Positions 55,882 through 64,000 of a stretch of 64,000 bases of DNA are shown here, piece by piece. This DNA is from Methylophilus sp. 42 (GTDB lineage Bacteria > Pseudomonadota > Gammaproteobacteria > Burkholderiales > Methylophilaceae). The stretch spans positions 2,115,092 through 2,179,091 of the forward strand of contig NZ_KB913031.1 in the NCBI RefSeq assembly GCF_000384155.1, in the 5' to 3' direction. The notes beneath the pieces are model-generated. The model was not told the origin of the DNA. It did no database searches and saw nothing but the letters and a program-made list of their open reading frames with translations. The position numbers and the translations under genes are program-made. The stretch's first letter is position 1. Every line of letters starts with the position of its first letter.

Positions 55882-56079
55882 TCATCGCCGCCTTGACGAT
55901 GACTCCATCACCTTGGCTTTTCGCCAATAACATCCCATCACTACAAGTGGCAGAGCCATGGCGACCCATGATAGCCAATGCCAGATGCCTGTTCCAAGCA
56001 GGGCTGACAACAAACCAAAGACCGTCAGTAACGAAAGCACAATAGGCCAGCCCCAGATATCGATAAACCGTTTATTCAT
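55882..56079 (-). CDS. Small two-helix membrane protein
   Basis: 65 residues with two hydrophobic segments (about 12-30 and 34-52) and a basic tail (SSSRRR). I do not recognise a named family. Its ATG overlaps the stop of PepSY protein C by four bases, so translation is coupled and the gene is likely real. It is the last gene of the receptor 9-PepSY C run. It may be a small partner of the PepSY protein. Confidence 0.7.
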   Translation of the reverse strand: MNKRFIDIWGWPIVLSLLTVFGLLSALLGTGIWHWLSWVAMALPLVVMGCYWRKAKVMESSSRRR

Positions 56080-57224
56080 CGCACACCTCCTCTCGCCGTT
56101 GCTGCATGCTTATGCTCAAGATCGGCAATACGCTGCTCGGTATGCTGACGACGCTTGATCCAGAGATACAAGCCGCTCACCAGCACCACAATCGTCACTA
56201 AATCCAGCAAGGCCCAAATAATCTTTAGCGGCAACCCGCCATAATCGCCAAAATGCAGCGGTTGTGATAACAAGAGCGTTTTGACATACCAGGGCATCTC
56301 ACGTGTATCGGTTAACTTTGCAGTCTGCGCATCAATCAAGGCCGGGCGCAACAAACGGGAAGTGACCGGCGTATTGCCTTTCAGAAATACCGTGTAATGG
56401 TGCGGGCTGGAGAACATACTGCCCGGAAAGGCCACAAAGCTTACATGCATATCCGGCACGGCCTGCTTGGCAGTGTCAATCGAGTCTTGCAAAGAGCCCA
56501 GCTTGACCGGTGGTGGCAAGCCTTTATACGGCGCAATCATCTCCGCCATTTGATCGGCTTGCCAGACCATAATCACAATCTGGCTCAAGGTGTTGATGGT
56601 ACCGGTGATGCCGACAACCAACGCCCAGACCAGCGTCGCCACACCCAGCAAGTTATGGATATCCAGCCACTTTAACCTGGCCTGCTTCTCGCGCCTGACG
56701 GTGCCGAAATCCAGTCGCCGCATAAAGGGGTGATACAGCACAATGCCCGAAATGATGGCCACAGCGAACAGCAAACCCATCAAGCCAAGAAACAGCATGC
56801 CGGGCAAGCCGGCAAACATATCAATATGCAACTTGAGCATGACATACATAAAGCCATGGTCTGGCGGCGGTTCATCCAGAACTTTGGCAGTGCGTGAGTC
56901 AATCAGCACGATATTCGAATCATCCGGCGACGCATCCATAGACTTTGCCATCGAAACCAGCGTGACATTCGGGTGCTCGTCTTGCTCCCAGAACATAAAG
57001 CGAATCACATCTTGGGGCCGCTGTTGACGGGCAGCCTCAGCGACGGCATCCATACTGGCATTGGGCGTTCCCTCTGCCATGGCAGGCGCTTCGACCACGC
57101 CGGACAACTGCTCGATTTCCTCATGAAAGATCAATGGCAAACCGGTGATGCACAGCATCAGCAAAAAAGCTGTGCAAACCAGGCTGCTCCATTTATGTGT
57201 CAAATACCACGTACGAATGCTCAT
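56076..57224 (-). CDS. PepSY-associated inner-membrane protein C
   Basis: 382 residues with four predicted helices: about 13-33 (SLVCTAFLLMLCITGLPLIF), 140-165, 190-212 and 335-358 (LLDLVTIVVLVSGLYLW). The opening HKWSSLVCTAF and the FHEEIEQL loop place it in a different PepSY subfamily from proteins A and B. It starts 28 bases after the receptor 9 stop, so it is co-transcribed with it. It probably helps process the imported metal complex, by family context only. Confidence 0.88.
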   Translation of the reverse strand: MSIRTWYLTHKWSSLVCTAFLLMLCITGLPLIFHEEIEQLSGVVEAPAMAEGTPNASMDAVAEAARQQRPQDVIRFMFWEQDEHPNVTLVSMAKSMDASPDDSNIVLIDSRTAKVLDEPPPDHGFMYVMLKLHIDMFAGLPGMLFLGLMGLLFAVAIISGIVLYHPFMRRLDFGTVRREKQARLKWLDIHNLLGVATLVWALVVGITGTINTLSQIVIMVWQADQMAEMIAPYKGLPPPVKLGSLQDSIDTAKQAVPDMHVSFVAFPGSMFSSPHHYTVFLKGNTPVTSRLLRPALIDAQTAKLTDTREMPWYVKTLLLSQPLHFGDYGGLPLKIIWALLDLVTIVVLVSGLYLWIKRRQHTEQRIADLEHKHAATARGGVR

Positions 57225-57252
57225 GTCGCCTTAACCCTCACCCTTTGCCAGC

Positions 57253-59700
57253 TTAAAAATCAGCGGTTGCTGATAATAACAGGGTACGCGGCATGCCCAG
57301 GTAGATATAGCCTTCGTTAGAGGTATTCCAATAGTCGCGGTTAAACAGGTTTTCGATATTGGCGCGCAAAGTGACAGGGGTCGCATTCAATACGGTTTTG
57401 TAACGGGCGCCGATGTCAAAGCGGGTAATGCTTGGAATAGACAGGTTATTGGCCTGATCTACGTATTGCTTGCTGGTGTATATCACTCTGGAGGTCAATG
57501 TCAGGCCGGGCACAGGCACCGGATCCCACTCACCACCCATGCTGACTTGCCAGTCGGGCACGCCCACTGCGGTATTGCCGTTAAATTCACCATCATCACC
57601 GCTTTTTACCAGTTTACCTTGTGTATAAGCTCCTCCACCAAGCAGTCGAACGCCTTCGGCGACTTCACCAAATACATTAAATTCCACACCACGGTTACGC
57701 TGCTCACCGCTCACACGGTAGATGCCATTGGTCGTTAAAGCACTGGGGCGCTCGATTTCAAACACGCTCACCGTGGTGGCAATTTTGCCCCAATCCACTT
57801 TAACACCGGCTTCTTTTTGTTTGGTTTTATAAGGTGAGAACATTTGCCCTGAGTTACTGGTACCTGCTGGTGCCTGCTGCCCCTGGCTTAAACCTTCAAT
57901 ATAGTTGGCATACAAGGAGATATTTTCTTGCGCCTTGAACACCACACCAGCCACCGGCGTGAGAGCGCCTTTATCATATCCCGGCCCCGATTTTGCACCC
58001 GTCACAAAGTTATAGGCCTGCTGTTCCACACTCTGGTGTCTAGCGCCTAAAGTAAGCTGTAATTTGTCATCCAAGAATGACAGCGTATCGGCCAGTGCAT
58101 AACTGGTCAGTGTCATCGCGCCATACTTCACCTTATTATCAGATAGCCCTGCTGTACTTGGCGTATCAATATACACTGGCGCAAAAATGTTACCGTTAAT
58201 CGTGCCCGACACAGCAACAAAGTGAATATCGGTATTCTGGCTGACTTTGGTCGCGCCCAGGCTCACCTGATGACCAACCGGGCCCGTGTTGAACTTAATA
58301 CGGCTACCCGCTTCAAATGACTCCGACTTGACTTCAAACAGCTGCCACATGGCCATAGAACTATAATCACCATTGGCACTGGTCAAACTCGGGTTACCTG
58401 CCACCGCATCCATCTGGCTGTTACGGCTACCAACACCTGCATACACCATGACGGCATCGGTCACGTCATATTCGCCACGCAATACCATGGAGCGGTCTTT
58501 CATTTGCGAGTGACCATAACCGGGATAATTAAGCTGACTGTCTGGTGCGCCAGGCATTTTGGTGAGACCTGCGCCCACGGTAAATTGGCGGACCACTTTA
58601 TTAATGGTTTCTTGCTGGTTGATGAAATCAGCCGTCACCCGTAAACGCTCACCACGATAATCTAGCGCCAGGCTACCCATAAACTCTTCCAGCTTTTGTT
58701 GGTCGAGCGCGGTATCCCCTTTGCGATACATGCCATTGAGGCGCACACCAAACTCGTTATTTTCACCAAACCGGCGACCCAGATCTGCCGTGCCGCCATA
58801 TACGGAATCACTCATATAAGTGACGCCAAATCGGCTTAATGCCTGGTCACCTGCACGCTTGGGCACAATATTGATACTGCCACCGACATTACCGCTGGGC
58901 GGCATGCCGTTGAGCAATGCGCTCGGGCCTTTAAGGACTTCCACACGCTCGGCCATTTCTACCGGCACGCGAAAATATGGCATCAAGCCATACATGCCAT
59001 TTAAGGCAATATCCTGGCTGGCAACAGTAAAGCCACGAATCGAAAAGTCTTCGTTAATGTTGGTGCGAGCACTGGTTTGTCGTACCGATGGATCATTTTG
59101 CAATACATCGCCAATACTGCGCGCCTGCTGATTTGTGATCAGCTCAGCGGTATAGTTGGTCGCATTGAACGGAATATCCATAAAATTACGCTGTCCCAGA
59201 ATACCGGCGCGACCAGCGCGCGCGACCTGAGAACCCGCATATGCCGGGCTGGATTCTGTCAGCTTCACATCTGAAACAACCACTTCCGGCAAAGTATCAA
59301 CCGCATCAGAACTGGCAGGCAGCGGCTGGGATGACCTCTGCAATTTATAGCTACCATTATCTTGTATCACTGCCTGTAAGCCACTACCGGACAGAATGGC
59401 ATTCAACCCCGGCAACACATCATACTGCCCACGTAGACCACGACTTTGCTTGCCCTGAGTCAGATTGGCATCAATGACCAGCAAGATCCCGGTTTGCCTG
59501 GCGTATGCATTGAGCACCTGATCCATAGCGCCAGCAGCAATATTGAATGCAGGCAAAGAGGCATTACTCTCTTGCACAGCGTCTGCATAGGCACGCGGCA
59601 TATAAGCCATTGAGCTAATACCCGCGAGTAATAACAAGCCGGCGAGTTGATTGATACGGAATGCTGGCAATATTGCCTGGGCATGAACGGGGTGTGACAT
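57253..59700 (-). CDS. TonB-dependent siderophore receptor 9 (signalling type)
   Basis: 815 residues. Signal peptide about 1-39 (AYA), STN 50-121, TonB box TLPEVVVS (136-143). The plug has DIPFNATNYTAELITNQQAR, RVEVLKGPSALLNGMPPSGN and NIVPKRAGD; the barrel ends LLSATADF. It is a close sister of receptor 2, sharing the AYAGSQVARAGR linker, the KQKEAGVK barrel motif and the YW.. end region. GAGGAAAT precedes ATG 59700. It heads a run with PepSY protein C and the small membrane protein. Confidence 0.93.
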   Translation of the reverse strand: MSHPVHAQAILPAFRINQLAGLLLLAGISSMAYMPRAYADAVQESNASLPAFNIAAGAMDQVLNAYARQTGILLVIDANLTQGKQSRGLRGQYDVLPGLNAILSGSGLQAVIQDNGSYKLQRSSQPLPASSDAVDTLPEVVVSDVKLTESSPAYAGSQVARAGRAGILGQRNFMDIPFNATNYTAELITNQQARSIGDVLQNDPSVRQTSARTNINEDFSIRGFTVASQDIALNGMYGLMPYFRVPVEMAERVEVLKGPSALLNGMPPSGNVGGSINIVPKRAGDQALSRFGVTYMSDSVYGGTADLGRRFGENNEFGVRLNGMYRKGDTALDQQKLEEFMGSLALDYRGERLRVTADFINQQETINKVVRQFTVGAGLTKMPGAPDSQLNYPGYGHSQMKDRSMVLRGEYDVTDAVMVYAGVGSRNSQMDAVAGNPSLTSANGDYSSMAMWQLFEVKSESFEAGSRIKFNTGPVGHQVSLGATKVSQNTDIHFVAVSGTINGNIFAPVYIDTPSTAGLSDNKVKYGAMTLTSYALADTLSFLDDKLQLTLGARHQSVEQQAYNFVTGAKSGPGYDKGALTPVAGVVFKAQENISLYANYIEGLSQGQQAPAGTSNSGQMFSPYKTKQKEAGVKVDWGKIATTVSVFEIERPSALTTNGIYRVSGEQRNRGVEFNVFGEVAEGVRLLGGGAYTQGKLVKSGDDGEFNGNTAVGVPDWQVSMGGEWDPVPVPGLTLTSRVIYTSKQYVDQANNLSIPSITRFDIGARYKTVLNATPVTLRANIENLFNRDYWNTSNEGYIYLGMPRTLLLSATADF

Positions 59701-59736
59701 GATTATTTCCTCATTGAAAAGTAGTCTTCACTCCTA

Positions 59737-59763
59737 TCCCGAATGAAAAAATAAAAGTGCTAC
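59737..59763 (-). promoter_or_regulatory. Candidate FecI-type promoter of receptor 9
   Basis: On the minus strand, GTAGCACTTTTATTTTTTCA is followed by TTCGGGA. It aligns with the block before receptors 2 and 7. Confidence 0.4.
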
Positions 59764-59796
59764 GCTTAAAGCATTTTTTACCTAATCTCACACTCA

Positions 59797-60765
59797 TCAG
59801 GAAGCATGCACAGTCACCCAATATTTTGAAAAGTAATCAATGCGCAAAGGCAGCGCCTGTAATAAGGACTGCAACACTCGATCAGTATCCAGTAACGGGA
59901 AAACACCTGACACCAGCATATTGGCAACCGTTTGGTCGTAGCGGATCACCCCCATGCGGTAGCGGCTGAGTTCATCCAGAAAGTCGCCCAGACGCAATTG
60001 CTCTGCCACTAACTTGCCATCTAGCCAGGCATTTTCACTGCCATTGGCCGTCACTTTTGACAGGGCTCCAGTCAACAAGCCGGCCTGCATTCCACTGGCA
60101 ATAGTGAGGTCATGTAAGCCATTGCTTGAGCGCAATTTGACGGCCCCCTCATCAACGGACACTCTGGTTTCATGATGCTTTAAACGCACATTGAATTTTG
60201 TGCCTAAGGCTGTGGCGGTACCGTGTCGTGTTTGCACTAGCAATGGCCGGTTAGATCCATGATCAGCTACCGTGCTGATATAAATCTCTCCCTCATGCAA
60301 AACGAGCCTACGTTCACGCGCGCTGTAGGCAATATCAACCGACGTCGAAGTATTCATGATTAACTCGCTGCCATCAGCCAGCACAACCTTTTCCTGCTGC
60401 CCTGTATGGGTGCGATAATCTGCAGCCAGCGCTTGCCAACCATCACTTTGACGCACAACAGGCACGGCGCCACCAGTCACGGCAGCCAGCCCCAGCATTT
60501 GTAATACGCGCCGCCGTTTGGCAGACGGCAATCTATTTTTTACCAGGCCGATGGTCGCATGCGGGACCAGTTGTAACTTCTGCTGCATGACTTCTACTTC
60601 AGACCATGCCTGTTGATGCGCATCACTGCGGCTCAGCCAGACCTCAAATGCATGCTGCTGATCGGCAGTGACCTCACCTGACCATAACATCACCTGCCAC
60701 TCTAATGCTTCCTGCTGTAGTCGGCTATAGTCTGTAACTACGTTGATGGTTGAATGCTGGTTCAT
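59797..60765 (-). CDS. fecR: FecR-type anti-sigma regulator 9
   Basis: 322 residues. DUF4880 region about 14-55 (QQEALEWQVMLWSG...F.VWL). An Arg triplet in SAKRRRVLQMLG (81-92) precedes a Gly/Ala-rich hydrophobic stretch (about 88-104), a good twin-arginine-like signal. The FecR domain includes NTSTSVDIAYSARER, GEIYISTVADHGSNRPLLV and ALGTKF. The ATG overlaps the fecI 9 stop by four bases. It is a close relative of FecR 2, as their receptors are of each other. Confidence 0.93.
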   Translation of the reverse strand: MNQHSTINVVTDYSRLQQEALEWQVMLWSGEVTADQQHAFEVWLSRSDAHQQAWSEVEVMQQKLQLVPHATIGLVKNRLPSAKRRRVLQMLGLAAVTGGAVPVVRQSDGWQALAADYRTHTGQQEKVVLADGSELIMNTSTSVDIAYSARERRLVLHEGEIYISTVADHGSNRPLLVQTRHGTATALGTKFNVRLKHHETRVSVDEGAVKLRSSNGLHDLTIASGMQAGLLTGALSKVTANGSENAWLDGKLVAEQLRLGDFLDELSRYRMGVIRYDQTVANMLVSGVFPLLDTDRVLQSLLQALPLRIDYFSKYWVTVHAS

Positions 60766-61265
60766 AACAACTCCATGCAGGCTTGCGTGGCTTTGAGCAT
60801 ATACTTGCGCACCGCCGCCACAGAAATACCAAGCTGGTCGGCAATTTGGCTATAAGTCAGTTGCTCAAACCGTGACAGGATAAATGTCTCGCGAACTTTG
60901 GCAGGTAATTGGTCCAATACCTTGTCGAGCTGTATCAGGCTTTGCAATGCGATAGCCTGCTGCTCGGGCGAAGGTGTCTCGACCGGCGGCAATTGCAACA
61001 GCCATTCCTGATAAGCTAGCTCCAGGCGTTGACGTCGATACAGATCAATCATCAAACCTTTGGCAATTTGCGTTAAATAAGCGCGTGATTGTTCCGGCAA
61101 TGGCTTTTTGTCCGAAACGATCAGCCGCACAAACGTGTCTTGTGCCAAATCAGCCGCGGTGTGCTGACAAGAGAGCTTTTTTCGTAACCAGGCTTTCAAC
61201 CAGCCATAATGATGGCTGTATAAATGATGCAATTGCTGTTGCACCCCGGGGTCAGGCATTGACAT
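60762..61265 (-). CDS. fecI: FecI-type ECF sigma factor 9
   Basis: 167 residues. Region 2: LYSHHYGWLKAWLRKKLSCQ, AADLAQDTFVRLI. Region 4: EQLTYSQIADQLGISVAAVR. Its target is presumably the receptor 9 promoter. A Fur box lies 13-31 bases upstream of ATG 61265. Confidence 0.95.
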   Translation of the reverse strand: MSMPDPGVQQQLHHLYSHHYGWLKAWLRKKLSCQHTAADLAQDTFVRLIVSDKKPLPEQSRAYLTQIAKGLMIDLYRRQRLELAYQEWLLQLPPVETPSPEQQAIALQSLIQLDKVLDQLPAKVRETFILSRFEQLTYSQIADQLGISVAAVRKYMLKATQACMELL

Positions 61266-61277
61266 AATTTATTTGCT

Positions 61278-61296
61278 AATAAGAATCATTATCAAT
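61278..61296 (-). promoter_or_regulatory. Fur box of fecI 9
   Basis: AATAAGAATCATTATCAAT, with ATGATA continuing beyond it: a strong site with several overlapping GATAAT units. Confidence 0.82.
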
Positions 61297-61481
61297 GATA
61301 CCCAACACTTGTTGCGCAAAGCAATACTTATCTTGTTTCTAGTCGAGGCGATGAACCATCACATGAATTCTCATCCTCAGAGCGATCACTCAATACCTGG
61401 CAGCCCCCTACCATCGGTAAAGAATATCCAAACCGGCAAAAAATTACACTTCACTGAAATGATTGATTGGTCATCTTCAAT

Positions 61482-61515
61482 AAAAATGCCTTCCCGATTG
61501 CATCCAGGAAGGCAC
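61482..61515 (-). terminator. Terminator of receptor 10
   Basis: On the minus strand, TGCCTTCC pairs with GGAAGGCA (12-base loop), followed by TTTTTAT. It lies 18 bases past the receptor 10 stop. Confidence 0.85.
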
Positions 61516-61532
61516 ACTACATACAGATGCGA

Positions 61533-63947
61533 CTAAAAAGTATACTTGGCTGTGATTCTGGCACTTCTAGGTTCACCGTAGCTTTCCCAAGCCCAATTGG
61601 CAGAGGAAACACCCCGATAATAGGTTTTATCCAGCAGGTTATTGATATTGAGCTGTAAATCGAGATTCTTGCTGGCTTTGTAGCCGACGATCATATCCAC
61701 CAGCGTATAAGCTTTCTGTTCAACATCATCTGTCGTCCCGGCCTCTGAAGCTGTCATGTAAATCCGGCTTTGACGATATACGTTCGCACCCACTCTCCAG
61801 TTCGACCAATCGCCAAGTAAGCGATACACCGTTGTCAACTTGAACATGTGCTCAGGCGATAAGGTATTAAAACGGTCACCTTTATCATAGCTGTCATCCT
61901 TGATGTACTCTGTATTGGTATACGTATAGCCAGCCCCAACCTGCCAGTTTGGCTGCAATGCACCCTGCATTTCCATATCTACCCCACGGCTACGCACTTC
62001 GCCCGAAGCTTCGGCACAACTGGTACCTACCGTGCACTGGCTGACATCCCTGACGGCGCGCGACCGGTTATTCTGATTGACCTGAAACACGGCAATACTA
62101 GTATTCAGCGCACCATTCAGATATTCACTCTTCAATCCAAATTCGTAGTTCTCACCATCAATCGGGTGGATCACATTGCCATCGCGCCCGATACTGCTTT
62201 GCGGGCTGAAAATATCAGTAAAGCTGGCATAGAGTGAGTGATGATCATTAAGATCGTAAATCAACCCGGCATAACGCGTCACATTGCGCACGACCTCATA
62301 ATCCGAGTTATTACGATAATTATCGTAGTCATACCAGTCCAGTCGACCACCCAATATCAATTTCCATTGATCTGCGAGATTCAGGCGGGAAGTCACATAA
62401 ACACCATCCTGGCGTGTGCGTGTATGACCTGTGCTTGTATAAGGCAACACTGGTTTGGCCAATGCACTGCCACTCCAGTTGTAGATATCGGTATTCGCGC
62501 CGATGTATGTCGTCCGGTAATTATGGGGACTGGCGTCAAACTGGTTACGATTAGCGCCAAACGCCAATTCATGCTGACGTCCAAACAGTTCGTATTTGCC
62601 ATTTACAACCAGGTCATAGCTGGATGCCTTGTTTTCCTGATCGCCGCGCCAGGCCATTAAATCACGACTGACGGTGCCGCCAGTGATTGTGCTACGCATA
62701 AAAGTACCCAGGCCATCGGTATGGTTCCACATATACGTAGTGCTCAACTTCAGCTTCCAGTCTTGATTAAAGCTGTGCTCAAGAATGGCAAAAAGACTTT
62801 TATTGTCCTGATCCAGATACTCCCAGTTATTTGCCAGGCTGACAGAACGATTCAGTTTGACATGGCTACCATCCGGATTAACTGGCAGGCCACCCCACCA
62901 TGACCCGTTTGTACTGTCTTTCTGGGTAAAGGCACCCACTGTCAGTGTGGTTCTATCAGCAAGGTCTATCTCGCTAATGCCATAAAGCAGATGATTTTCA
63001 TAACCTTGACCATCACGGAAACTGCCTGAGTCTTGTACAGAAGCGACCACACGCCCGCGTACCGACGCGGCCTCATTCATCGCACCACCCAGATCAAGGA
63101 TGCTGCCATAATTATCCCAGCTGCCGGCATAGGCCGTGACAGAGCCCTTAAATTCGCTGGTTGGTCGCTTACGCACCAAGTTAATGGCAGCGGAAGGATT
63201 GCCTGCCCCTTGCATCAAACCGGTCGCACCACGCACTACTTCTACCCGGTCATACATCGCAAGGTTGGCCTGGGCACTGGGGATATAAGAAGACCATGGC
63301 ACCAGTGAACCGTCATACATAATATTACTGACACCAAACCCGCGCGCCTCAAAATTGGGACGCCCGGTACCATCGGCATTACTGAGAAAAACCCCAGGCG
63401 TACTTTTGACCACATCCGTAATATTCAGCATGCCCTGATCATCCATGCGCTGGCGTGTAATGACTGTGACAGCCTGTGGCGTCTCACGGATGGAAAGTGG
63501 CAGGCGGGTCGCCGTACTCATGGACTGCGTCGTGTAGGACTGCGTCCCTTCAGTTAAGGATTCATTCTGGGCAATATCTTGCACCAACACTTCTGGCAAG
63601 GTGCTGACTTGCTGGTCAGTGGCCCCGACGACAGTAAAACTGTTGTTACCGGTGTCTTTGAGTATCAGACCAGAACCTTCCAGCAACTTTTCCAACGCCC
63701 GGCGCAATTCATATTTTCCCTTAAGCGCAGGCGCCGTGTGCTTTTCAGTCAGGTCAGTAGAGAAAGAAATTCTTTCTCCTGATTTTAATGCCAGTGCATT
63801 GAGGGCTTGATCCAGTGACTGGCTCGGGATGTCTAACTCCAGAGGTGCTGCCTGGGTATGCATGGCCGCCGACAGAAGCAGGCTTGCCAAGGTTAATTTG
63901 AATCCGGCCAGATTGTTTTGCCGGACATGTTGATGCATAGAAAACAT
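61533..63947 (-). CDS. TonB-dependent siderophore receptor 10 (signalling type, FpvA/FhuE-like)
   Basis: 804 residues. Signal peptide about 1-33, STN 36-107 (LELDIPSQSLDQALNALA), TonB box TLPEVLVQ (117-124). The plug has ETPQAVTVITRQRMDDQGML and RVEVVRGATGLMQGAGNPSA; the barrel ends ITAKYTF. The plug resembles receptors 1 and 3, but the STN resembles receptors 5 and 6. Its fecI-fecR must lie beyond the window if they exist; only 53 leader bases are visible. GGGGAG precedes ATG 63947. Confidence 0.92.
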   Translation of the reverse strand: MFSMHQHVRQNNLAGFKLTLASLLLSAAMHTQAAPLELDIPSQSLDQALNALALKSGERISFSTDLTEKHTAPALKGKYELRRALEKLLEGSGLILKDTGNNSFTVVGATDQQVSTLPEVLVQDIAQNESLTEGTQSYTTQSMSTATRLPLSIRETPQAVTVITRQRMDDQGMLNITDVVKSTPGVFLSNADGTGRPNFEARGFGVSNIMYDGSLVPWSSYIPSAQANLAMYDRVEVVRGATGLMQGAGNPSAAINLVRKRPTSEFKGSVTAYAGSWDNYGSILDLGGAMNEAASVRGRVVASVQDSGSFRDGQGYENHLLYGISEIDLADRTTLTVGAFTQKDSTNGSWWGGLPVNPDGSHVKLNRSVSLANNWEYLDQDNKSLFAILEHSFNQDWKLKLSTTYMWNHTDGLGTFMRSTITGGTVSRDLMAWRGDQENKASSYDLVVNGKYELFGRQHELAFGANRNQFDASPHNYRTTYIGANTDIYNWSGSALAKPVLPYTSTGHTRTRQDGVYVTSRLNLADQWKLILGGRLDWYDYDNYRNNSDYEVVRNVTRYAGLIYDLNDHHSLYASFTDIFSPQSSIGRDGNVIHPIDGENYEFGLKSEYLNGALNTSIAVFQVNQNNRSRAVRDVSQCTVGTSCAEASGEVRSRGVDMEMQGALQPNWQVGAGYTYTNTEYIKDDSYDKGDRFNTLSPEHMFKLTTVYRLLGDWSNWRVGANVYRQSRIYMTASEAGTTDDVEQKAYTLVDMIVGYKASKNLDLQLNINNLLDKTYYRGVSSANWAWESYGEPRSARITAKYTF

Positions 63948-64000
63948 GAAACTCCCCTATTAATTCACCTTCTAAATGAAGGTTTCATTAGGGTTGGCAC

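Noticed and set aside
1-64000. CRISPR arrays, tRNA and rRNA genes, prophage or insertion-sequence transposases
   Set aside because: I saw no regularly spaced repeats, no tRNA-like cloverleaf or rRNA stretches, and no transposase or integrase frames.

Overview
The window looks like chromosomal DNA of a Gram-negative proteobacterium. Outer-membrane TonB-dependent receptors, Fur boxes, a FadL-type porin and a NodT-type efflux channel all point that way. Protein style and gene content suggest a betaproteobacterium, possibly a methylotroph of the Methylophilaceae. That placement is my inference from overall resemblance; no single gene here proves it.

Layout. Bases 1-2840 hold two AT-rich, translationally coupled genes of unknown function, the first cut by the window edge. 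They are unlike everything downstream and look horizontally acquired. Next come a truncated NadS/HigA-type antitoxin remnant (2931-3092, minus), an intact Xre/ParS antitoxin with its RES-domain toxin (3282-4335, plus) and a small conserved-looking ORF. Bases 4776-8820 (minus) are the class Ia ribonucleotide reductase operon nrdA-nrdB-ferredoxin. It has an adenosylcobalamin riboswitch leader, a good sigma-70 promoter and two candidate NrdR boxes 32 bp apart. A long imperfect palindrome sits between nrdA and nrdB. A FadL/OmpP1-type porin follows at 9473-10741 (plus).

From about 10.7 kb to the end of the window, nearly everything is on the minus strand and forms an array of cell-surface-signalling metal/siderophore uptake cassettes. 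There are nine FecI-type ECF sigma factors, nine FecR-type anti-sigma factors and ten TonB-dependent receptors, all with an N-terminal signalling (STN) domain. The usual gene order is Fur box, fecI, fecR, receptor. fecI and fecR generally overlap or abut, and most receptors have their own leader of about 70-160 bp. Some cassettes carry accessory genes: PepSY-type inner-membrane proteins (three intact and one remnant), a DUF4198 periplasmic protein, a MacAB-type ABC exporter with a NodT outer-membrane channel, and a small two-helix membrane protein.

In the expected scheme, iron starvation lifts Fur repression of fecI-fecR. A ferri-siderophore bound at the receptor then signals through its STN domain to FecR, which frees FecI to transcribe that receptor. 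No siderophore biosynthesis gene is visible, so the array looks built for capturing foreign siderophores, with an exporter that could recycle them. Around 40-48 kb one complete cassette appears to have inserted into another, separating a fecI-fecR pair from its probable receptor. The array is interrupted only by metE and the divergent regulator metR (48.0-51.3 kb).
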